A stretch of DNA of 64,000 bases from Clostridiales bacterium (GCA_017428155.1 JAFRRJ010000025.1:23648-87647); one strand, 5' to 3'. Positions 1-10,939 are shown, counted from the stretch's first letter. The notes: a model not told the origin generated them from the letters alone. Program-made: numbers and translations.

Positions 1-756
1 ACGCTTGAAAAGCTTCGGTGTGGAGCCGCCCGGGATAAGTACTGAACCGATAACAAGGTCAGCATCCTTTACTGCTCTCTCAACATTTGAGTCGTTGGAG
101 ACAAGTGTCTGGATGTGTGAACCGAATCTGTTGTCGAGTTCTTCCAATCTCTTGAGATTGACGTCAAGGATGGTAACGTTGGCGCCCATGCCGACTGCGA
201 TCTTGCATGCATTCATGCCGACCGTACCGCCGCCTAAGATGACTACATTTGCCTTGGGAGTACCGGGAACGCCTGCTAAGAGGATTCCTTCGCCTCCGAA
301 CTTCTTCTCGAGATATTTAGCGCCTTCCTGAATGGAAAGACGGCCGGCGATCTGGGACATCGGAGCAAGACACGGAAGCGAGCCGTCCTTCTCCTGGATG
401 GTCTCATAAGCTACTGCCTTTACCTTGCCGTTAAGAAGAGCATCTGTCTGCTCCTTGTCAGCTGCAAGGTGAAGATATGTGTATAGAATAAGACCTTCCC
501 TGAAGAGCGGATACTCTTCCGGCAGCGGCTCTTTTACCTTGACCATCATGTCAACAAGTGCCCAGATATCTGCTGCATTGTCGATGAGTGATGCACCGGC
601 ATCGATGTATTCGTTATCAGTAAAGCCTGATCCTACGCCTGCGCCTTTTTCCATGTAAACGTGGTGGCCTGCTGCAACGTAGGCTTTAACGTTGTCGGGT
701 GTAAGTCCTACACGGAATTCATTGTTCTTGATTTCTTTTACGCATCCGATCTTCAT
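1..756 (-). CDS. ald: Alanine dehydrogenase, N-terminal 252 residues (cut by window edge)
   Basis: Leftward reading frame that starts at 756 and runs off the window at base 1. It would reversibly convert L-alanine to pyruvate and ammonia with NAD. The protein begins [20 protein letters not shown], the family's typical start. The motifs VKVKEP (about residue 74, substrate-binding Lys) and LHLAAD (about residue 95, catalytic His) match the family, and a Rossmann motif [13 protein letters not shown] starts near residue 172. GGGAGGA lies 8-14 bases before the ATG, which fixes the start. The full enzyme is about 370 residues, so the C-terminal third lies outside the window. The 273 bases to the next gene hold no other gene I can support. 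Confidence 0.93.
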   Translation of the reverse strand, partial: MKIGCVKEIKNNEFRVGLTPDNVKAYVAAGHHVYMEKGAGVGSGFTDNEYIDAGASLIDNAADIWALVDMMVKVKEPLPEEYPLFREGLILYTYLHLAADKEQTDALLNGKVKAVAYETIQEKDGSLPCLAPMSQIAGRLSIQEGAKYLEKKFGGEGILLAGVPGTPKANVVILGGGTVGMNACKIAVGMGANVTILDVNLKRLEELDNRFGSHIQTLVSNDSNVERAVKDADLVIGSVLIPGGSTPKLFKR

Positions 757-968
757 GTTATGGATTCCTCCCACTTTTATTGTCGCTGTTTTCGCGCGAA
801 CAGTAACATTATAAAGCATGGGACGGGTGTAAGAATCAATAAAATAGGACTTGCCCGACTGTGCAAAAGCAATAAATATTTGAGGGAGCGCTTACCGGTC
901 GGCGTATCATACCAATACTAATATTTTAGTACATTATTTTTTGCAGCAACTTCCGTTTTTACTCACAT

Positions 969-1004
969 AAAAAAATAAATCCGGCGAAGCCGCAACTTCG
1001 CCGG
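969..1004 (-). terminator. Rho-independent terminator of the lipoprotein array
   Basis: The arms CCGGCGAAG (981-989) and CTTCGCCGG (996-1004) form a perfect 9-bp stem with a 6-base loop. On the minus strand it is followed by ATTTATTTTTTT. It sits 25 bases past the stop codon of the last of the four tandem lipoprotein genes. Confidence 0.85.
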
Positions 1005-1029
1005 AACTCATAAAGGATTTTAACTGTGG

Positions 1030-3459
1030 TTATCCCCGTTCGTTCAAGAACGTCTTCACCCTGTTCTCGACGATGCCGGTAACATCTTCAAAAGACTTCT
1101 GGCCGGCAAAATACGCGGGCATTTCCTCTTTGATTATTATCGCAACTGACGGATCTAAGGATCCTGTCCGGGTACACCTGGCTATAAGATCCTTATAATG
1201 TCCGATAACAGCCATGTCGATCGGTTTCTCTGGCACATCATTCGGAGGTATAAAACCCATTTCCACATCTTTTCTTGCTTTATCTATCCATTTATTGAGA
1301 CTGTTTACCTTTATTTCGGCTACAGAGTCAAAAGCAGCTGTATTGACAGGAGAAGCGAAGGCAGTTTTGCCGTATTCGGTCTGGTACTCTTCGGAAAGCA
1401 GTGTCTTAACAAAGTCTATGCAGGCTTTCTTCTCGCTTGTTTTCGATGAGATGGCAACAGATTCGTTGATAGCAATTTCAGGTCCTCGTCCGTCGAATGA
1501 CGGCAGACCCATTGCGGTAACTTCCCCGGCTCCGTCACACTTGAATTCATCAATAAAACTGCTGAAAGAGACATTTATATAATAAACGCCGCCCGTATAT
1601 TTGAGACCATCACCGATATAAGTGACATGCTCTTCCGGATCTTCCACGGGCTCGAAAACATTCTCCTTCGCATAATCGGCCAGCCCCTTGATCCCGTCGG
1701 AACTGAAATTGACGTCCTTGCCTGATACACAGTCATCATACATCGATTCAAGACAGGTTATAAAGAAATCCGTCTGGTCATTATCAACAGGATCATTGCC
1801 GTTGCAGGCATTTGTAACAAAGGCTTTGTATTGATCGTAGGTAAATCCTACAGCATCACCTGCATCGGCTTCCCTGGTAAAGATACCTTTAATACCGAAG
1901 GAAAGGGGTATCTGATATAGTTTTCCGTCAGTCTTTGAAGCTTCGATTATATTTCCGAACAGACCGGAAGGATCGATCTCTTTGCTGAGATCCAAAAGAT
2001 AATCGTCATTATTAAGCTGGCTTAAGCTTCCTGCATCGAAAAGGATATCCGGGCCTTCACCGGCCATTATGTCTATCAGGATCTGATTTGAAATACCTGC
2101 ATATGCATTGAGACTTCTCGTATCATAAGCGCTGGAAACATCATTAAACACTCCCTGATAATACAGGCTGTTCGAGGAATAATTGTTTATAAGTTTTATG
2201 AAATAGTCCGGATTTGTCTCATTATATTTGCATATGGCATTACACAGACTACTGTCGAATCCGCTGTATGATGCGGCAGTTATGACCGTCTTTCCGGCAT
2301 TAGGATTCTTATCTTCTTTTGTCAGCACATAAACCACATTAGTCTCATCATATTCTCCGTAATTCTCACTGCTGGTAAGCATATTTTGTAGAACGATCCG
2401 GTCTTCAGTATATGATAAGACACCGGCACCCGATAACTCTCCTCTGTCTATGCTGCAGTCCTCAAAGGAGAATGCGTCCGTAATCTCTTTTTTGTCGAAA
2501 TCAAATTTCTTGATCGTATCCCCGTCTGTTGTAATATAGCCTGTTCCTTCCATGTAAGATGGATTCAGATATAAAAAGTAGTTCCCAAACCAGGATGTGT
2601 CGTCTGTATAAAAGCTGAATTTTCCTGTCTTCAGGTCAAGGCTATAGTAGTCGAAATCATATCCGAATGATTTGGCAAAACAAAATAAAGCCCGGTCATT
2701 TCCCGTGTAGATCACGCTGGCAGCATAAATAGCTTTAAGTGAAGGTATATCTTTCTCTGTGTTGTATTCCGTTTCCGTGCCGTCAGGGGCGGTAACTTTA
2801 ATATTTATCGGATTGCCGAGATTATACCCGCTGGTACACTCAACCATATATCCGTCAAAAGAATATCTGCTGGTATCACCTGAACTGTACACATTCCGCT
2901 GATCGTTTTGAACATCAACCGAGGTCAGAGACTCGATGCTTCCGGCTTCTATGTCATAAACCAGATTATATTTGACTAACTGGTAGCCGGGATCCGCAGT
3001 CGCCGTAACCGTAGTATAGAGTTTCCCATCCTTAACAGAGACACCGGCATTATCAATGGCAGTGGTTCCTTCGAGAATGTCTTTGTCTTCGACCACATTG
3101 GAAATATCTATGCAGTCATTCATATCTATGCTTTTCACAAGCGTGCCGTCAAGATCGTAAACATCCAGATTTGAAATATAGATCAGGTCCTCCAGATCCG
3201 ATATATCATTAAATTCAGATTGTCCCGAAGTATGATAGTAGAGTTTTTCCCCGTCAAATCCGGCGAATTCCATATCTAAATATTCCATCGGAATGCCATT
3301 CTTATACTGCTCTCCGACCTCGAATCTTTTTACCGAATACCACGGATCGTCTTCCGATATCTTTTGTGAAGCTTTCTTGCTGCAGCCTGATACGGCGATG
3401 CATGAAAGGCAGATCGATCCTGTCAGTAAAACTGCTGTGACTTTTGTTGTTGTGTGCAT
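1030..3459 (-). CDS. Large two-domain lipoprotein with C-terminal solute-binding domain, paralog A
   Basis: An 809-residue exported lipoprotein, last gene of the leftward four-gene array. Signal peptide of about 25 residues ends in the lipobox VSGC, so the mature protein should be anchored on the outer face of the membrane. Residues about 40-390 are rich in short beta-strand repeats of the type 'LDVYDLDGTLVKSIDM' and 'LDLKTGKFSFYTDDTSW', suggesting a beta-propeller. From about residue 395 (GKTVITAAS) the protein resembles extracellular solute-binding proteins of family 1: MAGEGPDI, YDQYKAFV, MGLPSFDGRGPE and a final EEMPAYFAGQKSF. AGGAG precedes the ATG. No permease or ATPase gene is next to it, so transport is doubtful; the ligand is unknown. 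Domain assignment of the N-terminal half is inference. Confidence 0.85.
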   Translation of the reverse strand: MHTTTKVTAVLLTGSICLSCIAVSGCSKKASQKISEDDPWYSVKRFEVGEQYKNGIPMEYLDMEFAGFDGEKLYYHTSGQSEFNDISDLEDLIYISNLDVYDLDGTLVKSIDMNDCIDISNVVEDKDILEGTTAIDNAGVSVKDGKLYTTVTATADPGYQLVKYNLVYDIEAGSIESLTSVDVQNDQRNVYSSGDTSRYSFDGYMVECTSGYNLGNPINIKVTAPDGTETEYNTEKDIPSLKAIYAASVIYTGNDRALFCFAKSFGYDFDYYSLDLKTGKFSFYTDDTSWFGNYFLYLNPSYMEGTGYITTDGDTIKKFDFDKKEITDAFSFEDCSIDRGELSGAGVLSYTEDRIVLQNMLTSSENYGEYDETNVVYVLTKEDKNPNAGKTVITAASYSGFDSSLCNAICKYNETNPDYFIKLINNYSSNSLYYQGVFNDVSSAYDTRSLNAYAGISNQILIDIMAGEGPDILFDAGSLSQLNNDDYLLDLSKEIDPSGLFGNIIEASKTDGKLYQIPLSFGIKGIFTREADAGDAVGFTYDQYKAFVTNACNGNDPVDNDQTDFFITCLESMYDDCVSGKDVNFSSDGIKGLADYAKENVFEPVEDPEEHVTYIGDGLKYTGGVYYINVSFSSFIDEFKCDGAGEVTAMGLPSFDGRGPEIAINESVAISSKTSEKKACIDFVKTLLSEEYQTEYGKTAFASPVNTAAFDSVAEIKVNSLNKWIDKARKDVEMGFIPPNDVPEKPIDMAVIGHYKDLIARCTRTGSLDPSVAIIIKEEMPAYFAGQKSFEDVTGIVENRVKTFLNERG

Positions 3460-3549
3460 ATTTTGTCTCCTGTATTAGTGCTTTTCCGCTTTACAGGGCG
3501 GAAAACCGGTTGCGAACTGTTCGGGCTGCTGTTTTAGTTTCCGTCCTGT

Positions 3550-5982
3550 TTACTTCCCTCTCTCGTTTATATATGTGGTCACTCTGTTGTTTATGATCTT
3601 GATGACATCATCGAAGGATTTCTGGCCGGTAAAATATGCCGGCATCTCTTCCCTGATTATGATCGACACTGCTGAATCTATTGAAGGAATACAGGAACAG
3701 GCATTGACTGCATCCTTGTAATTTTGAATAACAACAGGATCGATCTCTTCTAAACGCATATCGGGACTAAATGTGCGTCCCGCCTCATATTCCTTTCTGT
3801 ATTCCCTTATGCGTTCATTGTTGATGTCGATCACTTCTTCTGCCCATATGTCAAATGCAGATTCAGTAGCAGGCGACCCGCCATTATATCCGGCTTCAAT
3901 AAGCTGTATTTCATCCGTGAGCAGACTCTTAACTAACTCGATGCATTTATCCTTTGCCTTTGTTTTCGCGGAAACAGCAACAGATACCGTGATATAAAGC
4001 TCCGGCCCGCAGCCGTTATGAGAAGGAAGTCCCAGGAATGTGAGATCCTCCAGACCGCTGATCATGTAATCATAGATAAACGAATCGAACGCCGAACCGG
4101 GATAGTATTGTCCTCCTTCAAAATCCCCCCCTGATGTGTATACCATTTCCGTCTCATCCAGGTGTTCCGTAACATTGTCTTTAACATAATCAGCAAGGGC
4201 TTTAACTTCCGGGGTTCCGAAATCGACTTTATCTCCGGAGATGCAGCTGTCGTAGACAGCAGGAAGACAGTCAATGAAGTATTGACCCTGTTCGGATAAG
4301 ATCGAATCGTAACCGTTGCATTTATTCTTTACGAAATCAATATACTGGTCATATGTAAAACCGGTCCTGTCATCACCGATCTCGGATCTTCTTGCAACTA
4401 TTCCTCCGATTGCAAAACATAAAGGCAACTGATAAAGTTTGCCGTCTTTTTCCGATAATTCTTCGATCTTATCGAAAAGACATGATGAGTCGATCTCCTT
4501 GCTTAAGTCGATAAGATAATCGACATTATTAAGCTGGGAAAAACCGTGAGAATCCAATATGATGTCCGGTCCGTCTCCGGTGATAAGATCCATTGCAAGC
4601 TGGGACGAAAGATTGCTTTCCTTCTCCAGATAATTGATCATATTACCGTATCCGGGTTCAACCTCGCCGCGGCGCCAGAGTTCGGAGATCGAATAACTGT
4701 AGTCCAGCATGATGTAATATTCCGGATCCGATTCATTAAACCTGCTTACAGCCTCGCAAAAAGAGCGGGGAAAATTATCAATAGTAGCAGCCTTCAATAT
4801 CGTCTTTCCGACATTCGGATTTACCTTTTCCTTAGTCAGTACATAAACCGTCGTCTCATACATTTCTTCGTTTCCGGCAAATGGCAGGAGCCCTGTCAGA
4901 ATGATCTCTTTGTCCGTTACCGATACAACAGTAAGTCCCTCAGTATCACTTCTGTTAATGTTGCAGGAATCGAAAGAGAATATATCCTTTATCTCCTTTT
5001 TCGAGAAATCTACCGTCTTTATACTGCCGCCGCTCGAAAAGATATAGCCGGTTCCGTCAATATATTCAGCCAGGTGCTGGTTAAGATAATTCTCGAACCA
5101 GGAAGTGTCCTCCTTATAAGATGACAGCTTGCCGGTCTTCAGATCGAGCATGTAATATTCCGTGTTGAATCCATTGCTTATATCCACAAGAGCTTTGTCT
5201 TTTCCTGAATAGATCACATTCCATATCGCCTGTGAATCAGAAACCGGGATCTGTTCATCCAGATCGATTATGGTCGATTCACCATCCGGTTTTTCAACGT
5301 ACAGAAACTTTTTATTGCCTAACCCGGTGTTGTCGTAACTCTCATACGGAACTACGGAATAACCTTCGAAATCGTACGCGGTCGAATAAGAAAAACCTGC
5401 TCCTGTATCAGCATCGTATTCTCCCGGTGCTGCCTTGAGAGATACGACCTGTTCGTTCCTTACATCGTAGACCAGATCGAAATCCTTGGAGATCTCTAAC
5501 GGCAGCATAAAGACACTTGTCTTCAATTTCAGTTTTCCGTCTTTTACCGGATTAACATAAAAGGGATCAAAGTAGTACTCGGAAACCTCCTGTCCTGTAT
5601 ACACAGCAGAAGAAAAATCAACACTGTTATTCAGGTCAATAGTCTTGACCAGTTCACCGTACTTATCATAAACATCCAGATTTGCAAAACGGTAATCCGC
5701 GTAATCCACGGTTTCCCAGTCAGCATCATCCGGGACATCATATTCCCCGCTCGTGTAAAAGTAGAGATTGTCGCCGTCAATGCCCGCGAAAACCGTGAAA
5801 TAAGTGTTCATGGGCCTGCCTTTTCTGTACTGGTCACAAACTTCAAATTTGCGGTACGAATACCAAGGTGATTCTTTAACAAACAGTTCCTTGATATTCT
5901 TATTGCATCCTGATAACGCGGCAGGAAGTATGCCGGTCACAAATGCCAGTACCACTGACACCAGCTTCTTTAGCTTATTCAT
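3550..5982 (-). CDS. Large two-domain lipoprotein, paralog B
   Basis: Second-from-last gene of the array, 810 residues, with 90 bases between its stop and the next start. Lipobox LSGC follows the hydrophobic stretch LVSVVLAFVTGILPAA. It keeps the family landmarks: LDLKTGKLSSYKEDTSWFENY near residue 290, SFDSCNINR near residue 335, VYVLTKEKVNPNVGKT near residue 390, ITGDGPDIIL, FTYDQYIDFVKNKCNG and the C-terminal EEMPAYFTGQKSFDDV. It ends in NERGK, one residue longer than the other copies. The start is preceded by GGGGATAA. The ligand is not deducible; the solute-binding fold of the second half is by resemblance to family 1 binding proteins. Confidence 0.85.
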   Translation of the reverse strand: MNKLKKLVSVVLAFVTGILPAALSGCNKNIKELFVKESPWYSYRKFEVCDQYRKGRPMNTYFTVFAGIDGDNLYFYTSGEYDVPDDADWETVDYADYRFANLDVYDKYGELVKTIDLNNSVDFSSAVYTGQEVSEYYFDPFYVNPVKDGKLKLKTSVFMLPLEISKDFDLVYDVRNEQVVSLKAAPGEYDADTGAGFSYSTAYDFEGYSVVPYESYDNTGLGNKKFLYVEKPDGESTIIDLDEQIPVSDSQAIWNVIYSGKDKALVDISNGFNTEYYMLDLKTGKLSSYKEDTSWFENYLNQHLAEYIDGTGYIFSSGGSIKTVDFSKKEIKDIFSFDSCNINRSDTEGLTVVSVTDKEIILTGLLPFAGNEEMYETTVYVLTKEKVNPNVGKTILKAATIDNFPRSFCEAVSRFNESDPEYYIMLDYSYSISELWRRGEVEPGYGNMINYLEKESNLSSQLAMDLITGDGPDIILDSHGFSQLNNVDYLIDLSKEIDSSCLFDKIEELSEKDGKLYQLPLCFAIGGIVARRSEIGDDRTGFTYDQYIDFVKNKCNGYDSILSEQGQYFIDCLPAVYDSCISGDKVDFGTPEVKALADYVKDNVTEHLDETEMVYTSGGDFEGGQYYPGSAFDSFIYDYMISGLEDLTFLGLPSHNGCGPELYITVSVAVSAKTKAKDKCIELVKSLLTDEIQLIEAGYNGGSPATESAFDIWAEEVIDINNERIREYRKEYEAGRTFSPDMRLEEIDPVVIQNYKDAVNACSCIPSIDSAVSIIIREEMPAYFTGQKSFDDVIKIINNRVTTYINERGK

Positions 5983-6009
5983 TTCATTATCCCCGCTTTT
6001 GCTTATGCT

Positions 6010-8451
6010 TTATCCCTGCTCGTTCAGAACAGTGGTCACCCGGTTGTTGATCAGTTTAATGACATCATCGAAAGACTTCTGGCCGGTGAAGTATGCCGGC
6101 ATCTCTTCGTTGATTATGATGACTATTGCAGGATCTATCAACTGGCTGACCGCACATGAGTTGATCATATCTTTGAAGTTCTGAATAGCAATCTTATCTA
6201 TCTCAGTTCTCGGAATGTCTTCAGCATAATATATTCCGGCATCATTCATCTTCACATATGCTCTTATTTTCTCGTTGGCTTTATTAAGGTCGTTCTCAGC
6301 CACCTTTTCAAATGCCGCCATATTGACCGGGGTTACGGAATCTTTTTCGCCGAAAATGGTCTGGATCTCGTCTGAAAGAAGGTTTTTTATGAATTCCACG
6401 AGAACATCTTTTGCCTTTGTTTTCGCTGAGATGGCAATGGAAGCATTGATATCCAGCAACGGACCTTGTCCGTCAGATGACGGAACACCCAGGAAAGCAA
6501 TATCTTCAACACCTGCCCCCATATATTTTTCCACCATTTGGTCGAAGGATCCGATATACTCGAAATAGCCTCCAGGAATTTCACTGGTAACGTATGATAT
6601 GTCCTCTCCGTCCACAGGATCCGTTACATTATCCCTCACAAAGTCAGCCAGCTTTTTGACATCCGCGTTTCCAAAGTCCACACCGGAAGCGGTTATGCAA
6701 TCCTTATACAGGTATCTGAGACACAAAGTGAAGTAATCTCTCTGATTGTAATAAATCGGGTCTTCGCCGTTGCAGATGGTGTTTACAAAGTCTAAATACT
6801 GATCATATGTAAAACCGTTCATGCCGTCTCCGACTCTGGATCTTTTTGTAATTATGCCTGTATAACTTGCAGTTAACGGCATCCGGTATAATTTCCCGCC
6901 GGTCTTGGCAGATTCTATAATATTTGCGAAAAGACCGTCCGTGCTGATCTCTTTACTCAGGTCGATAAGATACTCGTCGCGGTTAATCTGATAGAACGAG
7001 TCAGCTCCGAGGATAAGATCCGGGCCTTCTCCTGCCATAAGGTCCATTGCAAGCTCATTGTATAAAGATGACTCGAACTTATAATATCCGATATCGTCAT
7101 TAATATTTTCCATTGATCCGTCTATGGACTTTTCATAATATGAGTATCTGTTATCCAGCATTATGAAGTAATCCGGATTGGTGTCATTGAACCTGCATAA
7201 GGCTTCACAAAAGGCATAATCGTATCCTTCAAATGATGCTGCAGTCAGGACAGTCTTGCCTGCATGCGGATTCTCTTTCTCTTTTGTAAGAACATATACC
7301 AGTGTCTCGATCTTCATCTGACCGAAATTCCAATCCAGCGTATTTGAACCGGTCAGCACAATTCTGTCATCGGATATCGCTGCAACTTTAAGCCAGCCTG
7401 CAACATTTCTGTTAATGTTGCAGGAATCAAACGAAAGGATCTCTTCGATCTCCTTCTTATCAAAATTGACCTTGTTTATACTGTTCTCAGTAACAACGAT
7501 ATAACCTGTTCCGTCAACGTAACTCGGATTAAAGAATTCCATGTAATTCTTAAACCAGGAAGTGTCTTCTTTATAAGGCGATAACTTCAATGTATTGAGA
7601 TCCAGCTCGTAATAAACCGGCTCGTAGTTATTGTCATAGGTCTTTATCAGGGCTTTATTCCTGCCGGTATATATAATCTGATTTATGTTGAGAATGCCTG
7701 TGTTAGAAAGCTTCTTACTGACGTTGACCATCTCGGAACTTCCATCAGGTTTAGTAACTTTTAAGAACATCTCTGTCTCTTCATTAAATGTTGTATAAGA
7801 GTCTATGGTGTATCCGTCAAAACTGAAACTTCCGTCAAAGAACATGTCATTCGAGCCCGAGTCTTCTGACAGATCAAGGACTGATTCAATCTTGCCTGAA
7901 TCAACATCGTAGATTACGGAATATGTTCTGGTCTCGTTCATAGGATGGAGAAATACAGATGCATTTATGCGCAGTTTTCCGTCCGTAAAAGAAGTAGTTT
8001 CTGCATCGAAATGACAATTCTCTGCCGTCTGGTCCGCAGGTACATAAGGCGTCATATCAATTCCGTCATGAATATCTATCGTCTTTAAAAGCGTTCCGTC
8101 CAGATCATATATATCCAGATCAGCGAAAATATAATCGTCATAATTTATGGAAGAATAATCTGCATCTAAAGGCAACCTGTATTCACCGGTCGTAATAAAG
8201 CAGAGTTTGTCACTGTCCATACCGACAAATCTTGTATCATAATAATCTATCGGATCGCCGGTCCTGTATCTCTCGCCCGCTTCAAATTTCCGGTTGGAAA
8301 ACCAGGGCATTTCCTTAGTGATCTCAGCAGGTTTTCTTTCCTTTTCATTTTCCTTTTCCTTTTTTTCTTTCTTTCCGCATCCTGCAGCCGCCAAAGACGA
8401 CAGTGCGATAGAAAGAGCCAATACCGCTGCCATTAGTCTTTTCCTGTTCAT
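6010..8451 (-). CDS. Large two-domain lipoprotein, paralog C
   Basis: Third member of the array in map order, 813 residues. Signal peptide with lipobox AAGC, followed by an unusually charged linker (GKKEKKEKENEKERK) of about 15 residues that the other copies lack; this could act as a spacer from the membrane. The N-terminal half has 'IYDLDGTLLKTIDI', 'VIYDVDSGKIESVLDL' and 'YYELDLNTLKLSPYKEDTSW', each looking like one propeller blade. The C-terminal half has MAGEGPDLIL, FTYDQYLDFVNTICNG, LGVPSSDGQGP, AISAKTKAKD and EEMPAYFTGQKSFDDV. GGGGATAA precedes the ATG. Only 27 bases separate it from paralog B, supporting cotranscription. Confidence 0.85.
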   Translation of the reverse strand: MNRKRLMAAVLALSIALSSLAAAGCGKKEKKEKENEKERKPAEITKEMPWFSNRKFEAGERYRTGDPIDYYDTRFVGMDSDKLCFITTGEYRLPLDADYSSINYDDYIFADLDIYDLDGTLLKTIDIHDGIDMTPYVPADQTAENCHFDAETTSFTDGKLRINASVFLHPMNETRTYSVIYDVDSGKIESVLDLSEDSGSNDMFFDGSFSFDGYTIDSYTTFNEETEMFLKVTKPDGSSEMVNVSKKLSNTGILNINQIIYTGRNKALIKTYDNNYEPVYYELDLNTLKLSPYKEDTSWFKNYMEFFNPSYVDGTGYIVVTENSINKVNFDKKEIEEILSFDSCNINRNVAGWLKVAAISDDRIVLTGSNTLDWNFGQMKIETLVYVLTKEKENPHAGKTVLTAASFEGYDYAFCEALCRFNDTNPDYFIMLDNRYSYYEKSIDGSMENINDDIGYYKFESSLYNELAMDLMAGEGPDLILGADSFYQINRDEYLIDLSKEISTDGLFANIIESAKTGGKLYRMPLTASYTGIITKRSRVGDGMNGFTYDQYLDFVNTICNGEDPIYYNQRDYFTLCLRYLYKDCITASGVDFGNADVKKLADFVRDNVTDPVDGEDISYVTSEIPGGYFEYIGSFDQMVEKYMGAGVEDIAFLGVPSSDGQGPLLDINASIAISAKTKAKDVLVEFIKNLLSDEIQTIFGEKDSVTPVNMAAFEKVAENDLNKANEKIRAYVKMNDAGIYYAEDIPRTEIDKIAIQNFKDMINSCAVSQLIDPAIVIIINEEMPAYFTGQKSFDDVIKLINNRVTTVLNEQG

Positions 8452-8518
8452 TTTTATTATCCCCGTTTTTATTATTCCGGCCTGCCTTAAGAAGACATCC
8501 GGTCTTTTCTTAAGCGGT

Positions 8519-10939
8519 TTATCCCCGCTCGTTTACATATGTATTTGCCCTGTTGTTGATTATCCCGATAACATCATCAAATGATTTTTGATCCGCAAAA
8601 TATGCCGGCATCTCTTCATAGACTATGACCTTGACCGCAGAATCCATGGTTCTTACTGTTGTACAGGACAGGACCATGTCCTTATATGCATTAACGACCG
8701 ACGGATCGATCAGATCAGGCGTCGCCTCCCGGTCAATACCGTTTATCTTTATCATTTTGACAGCCCGGAGCTCATCTTTATTGAACTCATCAACCCTTTC
8801 CGCTGCCGTCTTCTCAAATGCGGAAACATTGACCGGAGTATAAAACTCCTTCCCGGCGGACAAACTCTGGATCTCTTCCGAGAGGAGCAGGTTTATGAAT
8901 TCAACGCATGCATCCTTTGCTTTTGTTTTCGCTGAAACGGCAATGGAAGAAGTGAAGCGGATCTCCGGACCCCTTCCGTCATAAGAGGGCAGGCCCATTA
9001 AGGTAAGATCATCAAGGCCCGCCATGTTGTATCTTTCGATCAGCAGATGGAAGGTCAGTGCTTCGTCATACGTGCCTCCTTCAATGCTATCCTGATAGAA
9101 GTCAACAAATCTATCCGTATCGGAACTGCCGGATATATTGTTTTTGGTGTAGTCGGCAAGCTCTTTGACCCTGTCATTATTCAGATCAGCCTTATTCCCG
9201 GAGATAAAGTCTGCATACATCGGATCAAGGCAGGTGATAAAGAAATTACTTTGTGTCTGCTGTATGGGATCTCTCCCGTTGCACGGACCTTTTACAAAAT
9301 CCCCGTATGTATCGTAAGTAAAGCCTGCACCGCAGCCTTCAACATATGAACTTCTGGTAAGGATCCCGCTAAGTGAGATTGAAAGAGGAACATGATAGAG
9401 CTTGCCGTTTACCGTGGATAATCCGACCACATTCTCAAAGAGTCCTGAAGCATCGATCTCATTGCTCAGATCAAGCAGATATTCACCGTTTCTAAGCTCA
9501 GGATAATTCGCGGAATTCAATAAGATGTCAGGACCTTCCCCGGCCATGTAATCGATTATGATCTGGTTTGTCAGTTTGGCATCGAGATCAAGGTAGCTGG
9601 CATCGTATGCCGACGCAACGTCTATCTTGCCTTCATTGATCATTTCCTTTAATGAATAGCCGGTATCGAGCTCAATAAAATATTTGCGCTCCGTACTGTT
9701 AAACCTGTACACGGCATCGCAGAAAGCATAATCAAACTCGCCTGTCGTTGCAGCAGTGATCACCTGCTTTCCGGCATTGGGATTCTTATCCTCCCTTGTC
9801 AGAATGTAAATGCCCGGCTGGGAATTATAAACGTCATATGAATAACTGATATAAGGCGAACCCGATAAAACGATTCGGTCATCTGTTAGCGATACTACTG
9901 AAAAGTTTGCAATATCCCTTCTGTTGATATTGCATGAATTAAAGGAAAACATCTCAGTCAATTCCTTCTTTTCAAAATCCAGTTTCTTAAGACTCATTCC
10001 GACCGGCACGATATAACCGGCTCCCTCGACATAATTCATTACGGCCGATTGATAAAGGATGTTGATCATCCACGATATGTCCTCATCATAGGGTTTTATC
10101 GTGCCCGCATCCATGTCCAACACGAAATACAGCTCATTATAGGAGTACCGGGACAAAGAACGGATAAATACTTTCCCGTTCCCCATATAAAGTATCTGCT
10201 GGATAAATGCCGGATCCATATCCTCTGCCTGCTCTCCAAGATCGATCAGACTCGAGCTCCCGTCAGGCCTTTCTATCCGGAAATACTCATTGCTTTGTGA
10301 ATAATACTCTTCCAGCACATAATCTTCGTACCGGTATCTGCAGGTCCTTCCTATGATATGTTTGCCTGTTCCTTCCAATTTCTTTGACATGGGTTCATAC
10401 GATATAACGGCTTCATTCTCAACATCATAGATCACGTCGAAAACTAAAAACTCATATGACGGCTCAAGATGGTAACTTACCTCAAGGCTGATCTTTCCGC
10501 CGTTCACGTTTTTGTCATTTGCCGAAAAATAACAGCCGGCAATTCTCTCGTTGCGCGGATTATCAACAGGAATATCAATCTCATTCGCGAGATCGACTGT
10601 TTTCAAAAGATTTCCCTCCAGATCAAAAACATCCAGAAAGGTAAACTCATAATCCTCAGTCCTGACCTTCATAACATCCACATCATCCGGTATCTCATAC
10701 ATGCCTTCGCACACGAAGTAGATCTTATCTTCATCTATTCCGGCATATGAAGCCTGTATACTGTCAACCGGTTTGTCACCTGTTTTGTAGTGATCAGTTG
10801 CGTCAAATCTCACTGTGGAATACCACTCCGAATCCTTTGCAACCGTGTTCTTGTCGTCTTTTGCACATCCTGTTACTGCAAAAGGTGACATCCCCATGCA
10901 GACAGTCAAAGTAACAGCTATGAGTTTTCTGCTCTTCAT
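8519..10939 (-). CDS. Large two-domain lipoprotein, paralog D (first gene of array)
   Basis: First transcribed gene of the array, 806 residues. Lipobox VTGC after a 20-residue hydrophobic stretch. Family landmarks are VLDMDAGTIKPYDEDISW, SFNSCNINRRD, IYILTREDKNPNAGKQVITAA, MAGEGPDILL, FTYDTYGDFVKGPCNG, MGLPSYDGRGPEI, SIAVSAKTKAKDACVEF and EEMPAYFADQKSFDDV. The Cys in CNINR, in FCDAV and in CNG are shared with the other array members, so conserved disulfides are possible. Ribosome binding site AGGAAGGA lies before ATG. Promoter elements must lie in 10940-11242. Confidence 0.85.
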   Translation of the reverse strand: MKSRKLIAVTLTVCMGMSPFAVTGCAKDDKNTVAKDSEWYSTVRFDATDHYKTGDKPVDSIQASYAGIDEDKIYFVCEGMYEIPDDVDVMKVRTEDYEFTFLDVFDLEGNLLKTVDLANEIDIPVDNPRNERIAGCYFSANDKNVNGGKISLEVSYHLEPSYEFLVFDVIYDVENEAVISYEPMSKKLEGTGKHIIGRTCRYRYEDYVLEEYYSQSNEYFRIERPDGSSSLIDLGEQAEDMDPAFIQQILYMGNGKVFIRSLSRYSYNELYFVLDMDAGTIKPYDEDISWMINILYQSAVMNYVEGAGYIVPVGMSLKKLDFEKKELTEMFSFNSCNINRRDIANFSVVSLTDDRIVLSGSPYISYSYDVYNSQPGIYILTREDKNPNAGKQVITAATTGEFDYAFCDAVYRFNSTERKYFIELDTGYSLKEMINEGKIDVASAYDASYLDLDAKLTNQIIIDYMAGEGPDILLNSANYPELRNGEYLLDLSNEIDASGLFENVVGLSTVNGKLYHVPLSISLSGILTRSSYVEGCGAGFTYDTYGDFVKGPCNGRDPIQQTQSNFFITCLDPMYADFISGNKADLNNDRVKELADYTKNNISGSSDTDRFVDFYQDSIEGGTYDEALTFHLLIERYNMAGLDDLTLMGLPSYDGRGPEIRFTSSIAVSAKTKAKDACVEFINLLLSEEIQSLSAGKEFYTPVNVSAFEKTAAERVDEFNKDELRAVKMIKINGIDREATPDLIDPSVVNAYKDMVLSCTTVRTMDSAVKVIVYEEMPAYFADQKSFDDVIGIINNRANTYVNERG

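Noticed and set aside
4546..5124. 192-residue plus-strand frame inside paralog B
   Set aside because: Shadow of the lipoprotein gene: the minus frame is conserved in five paralogs and the plus frame is not.
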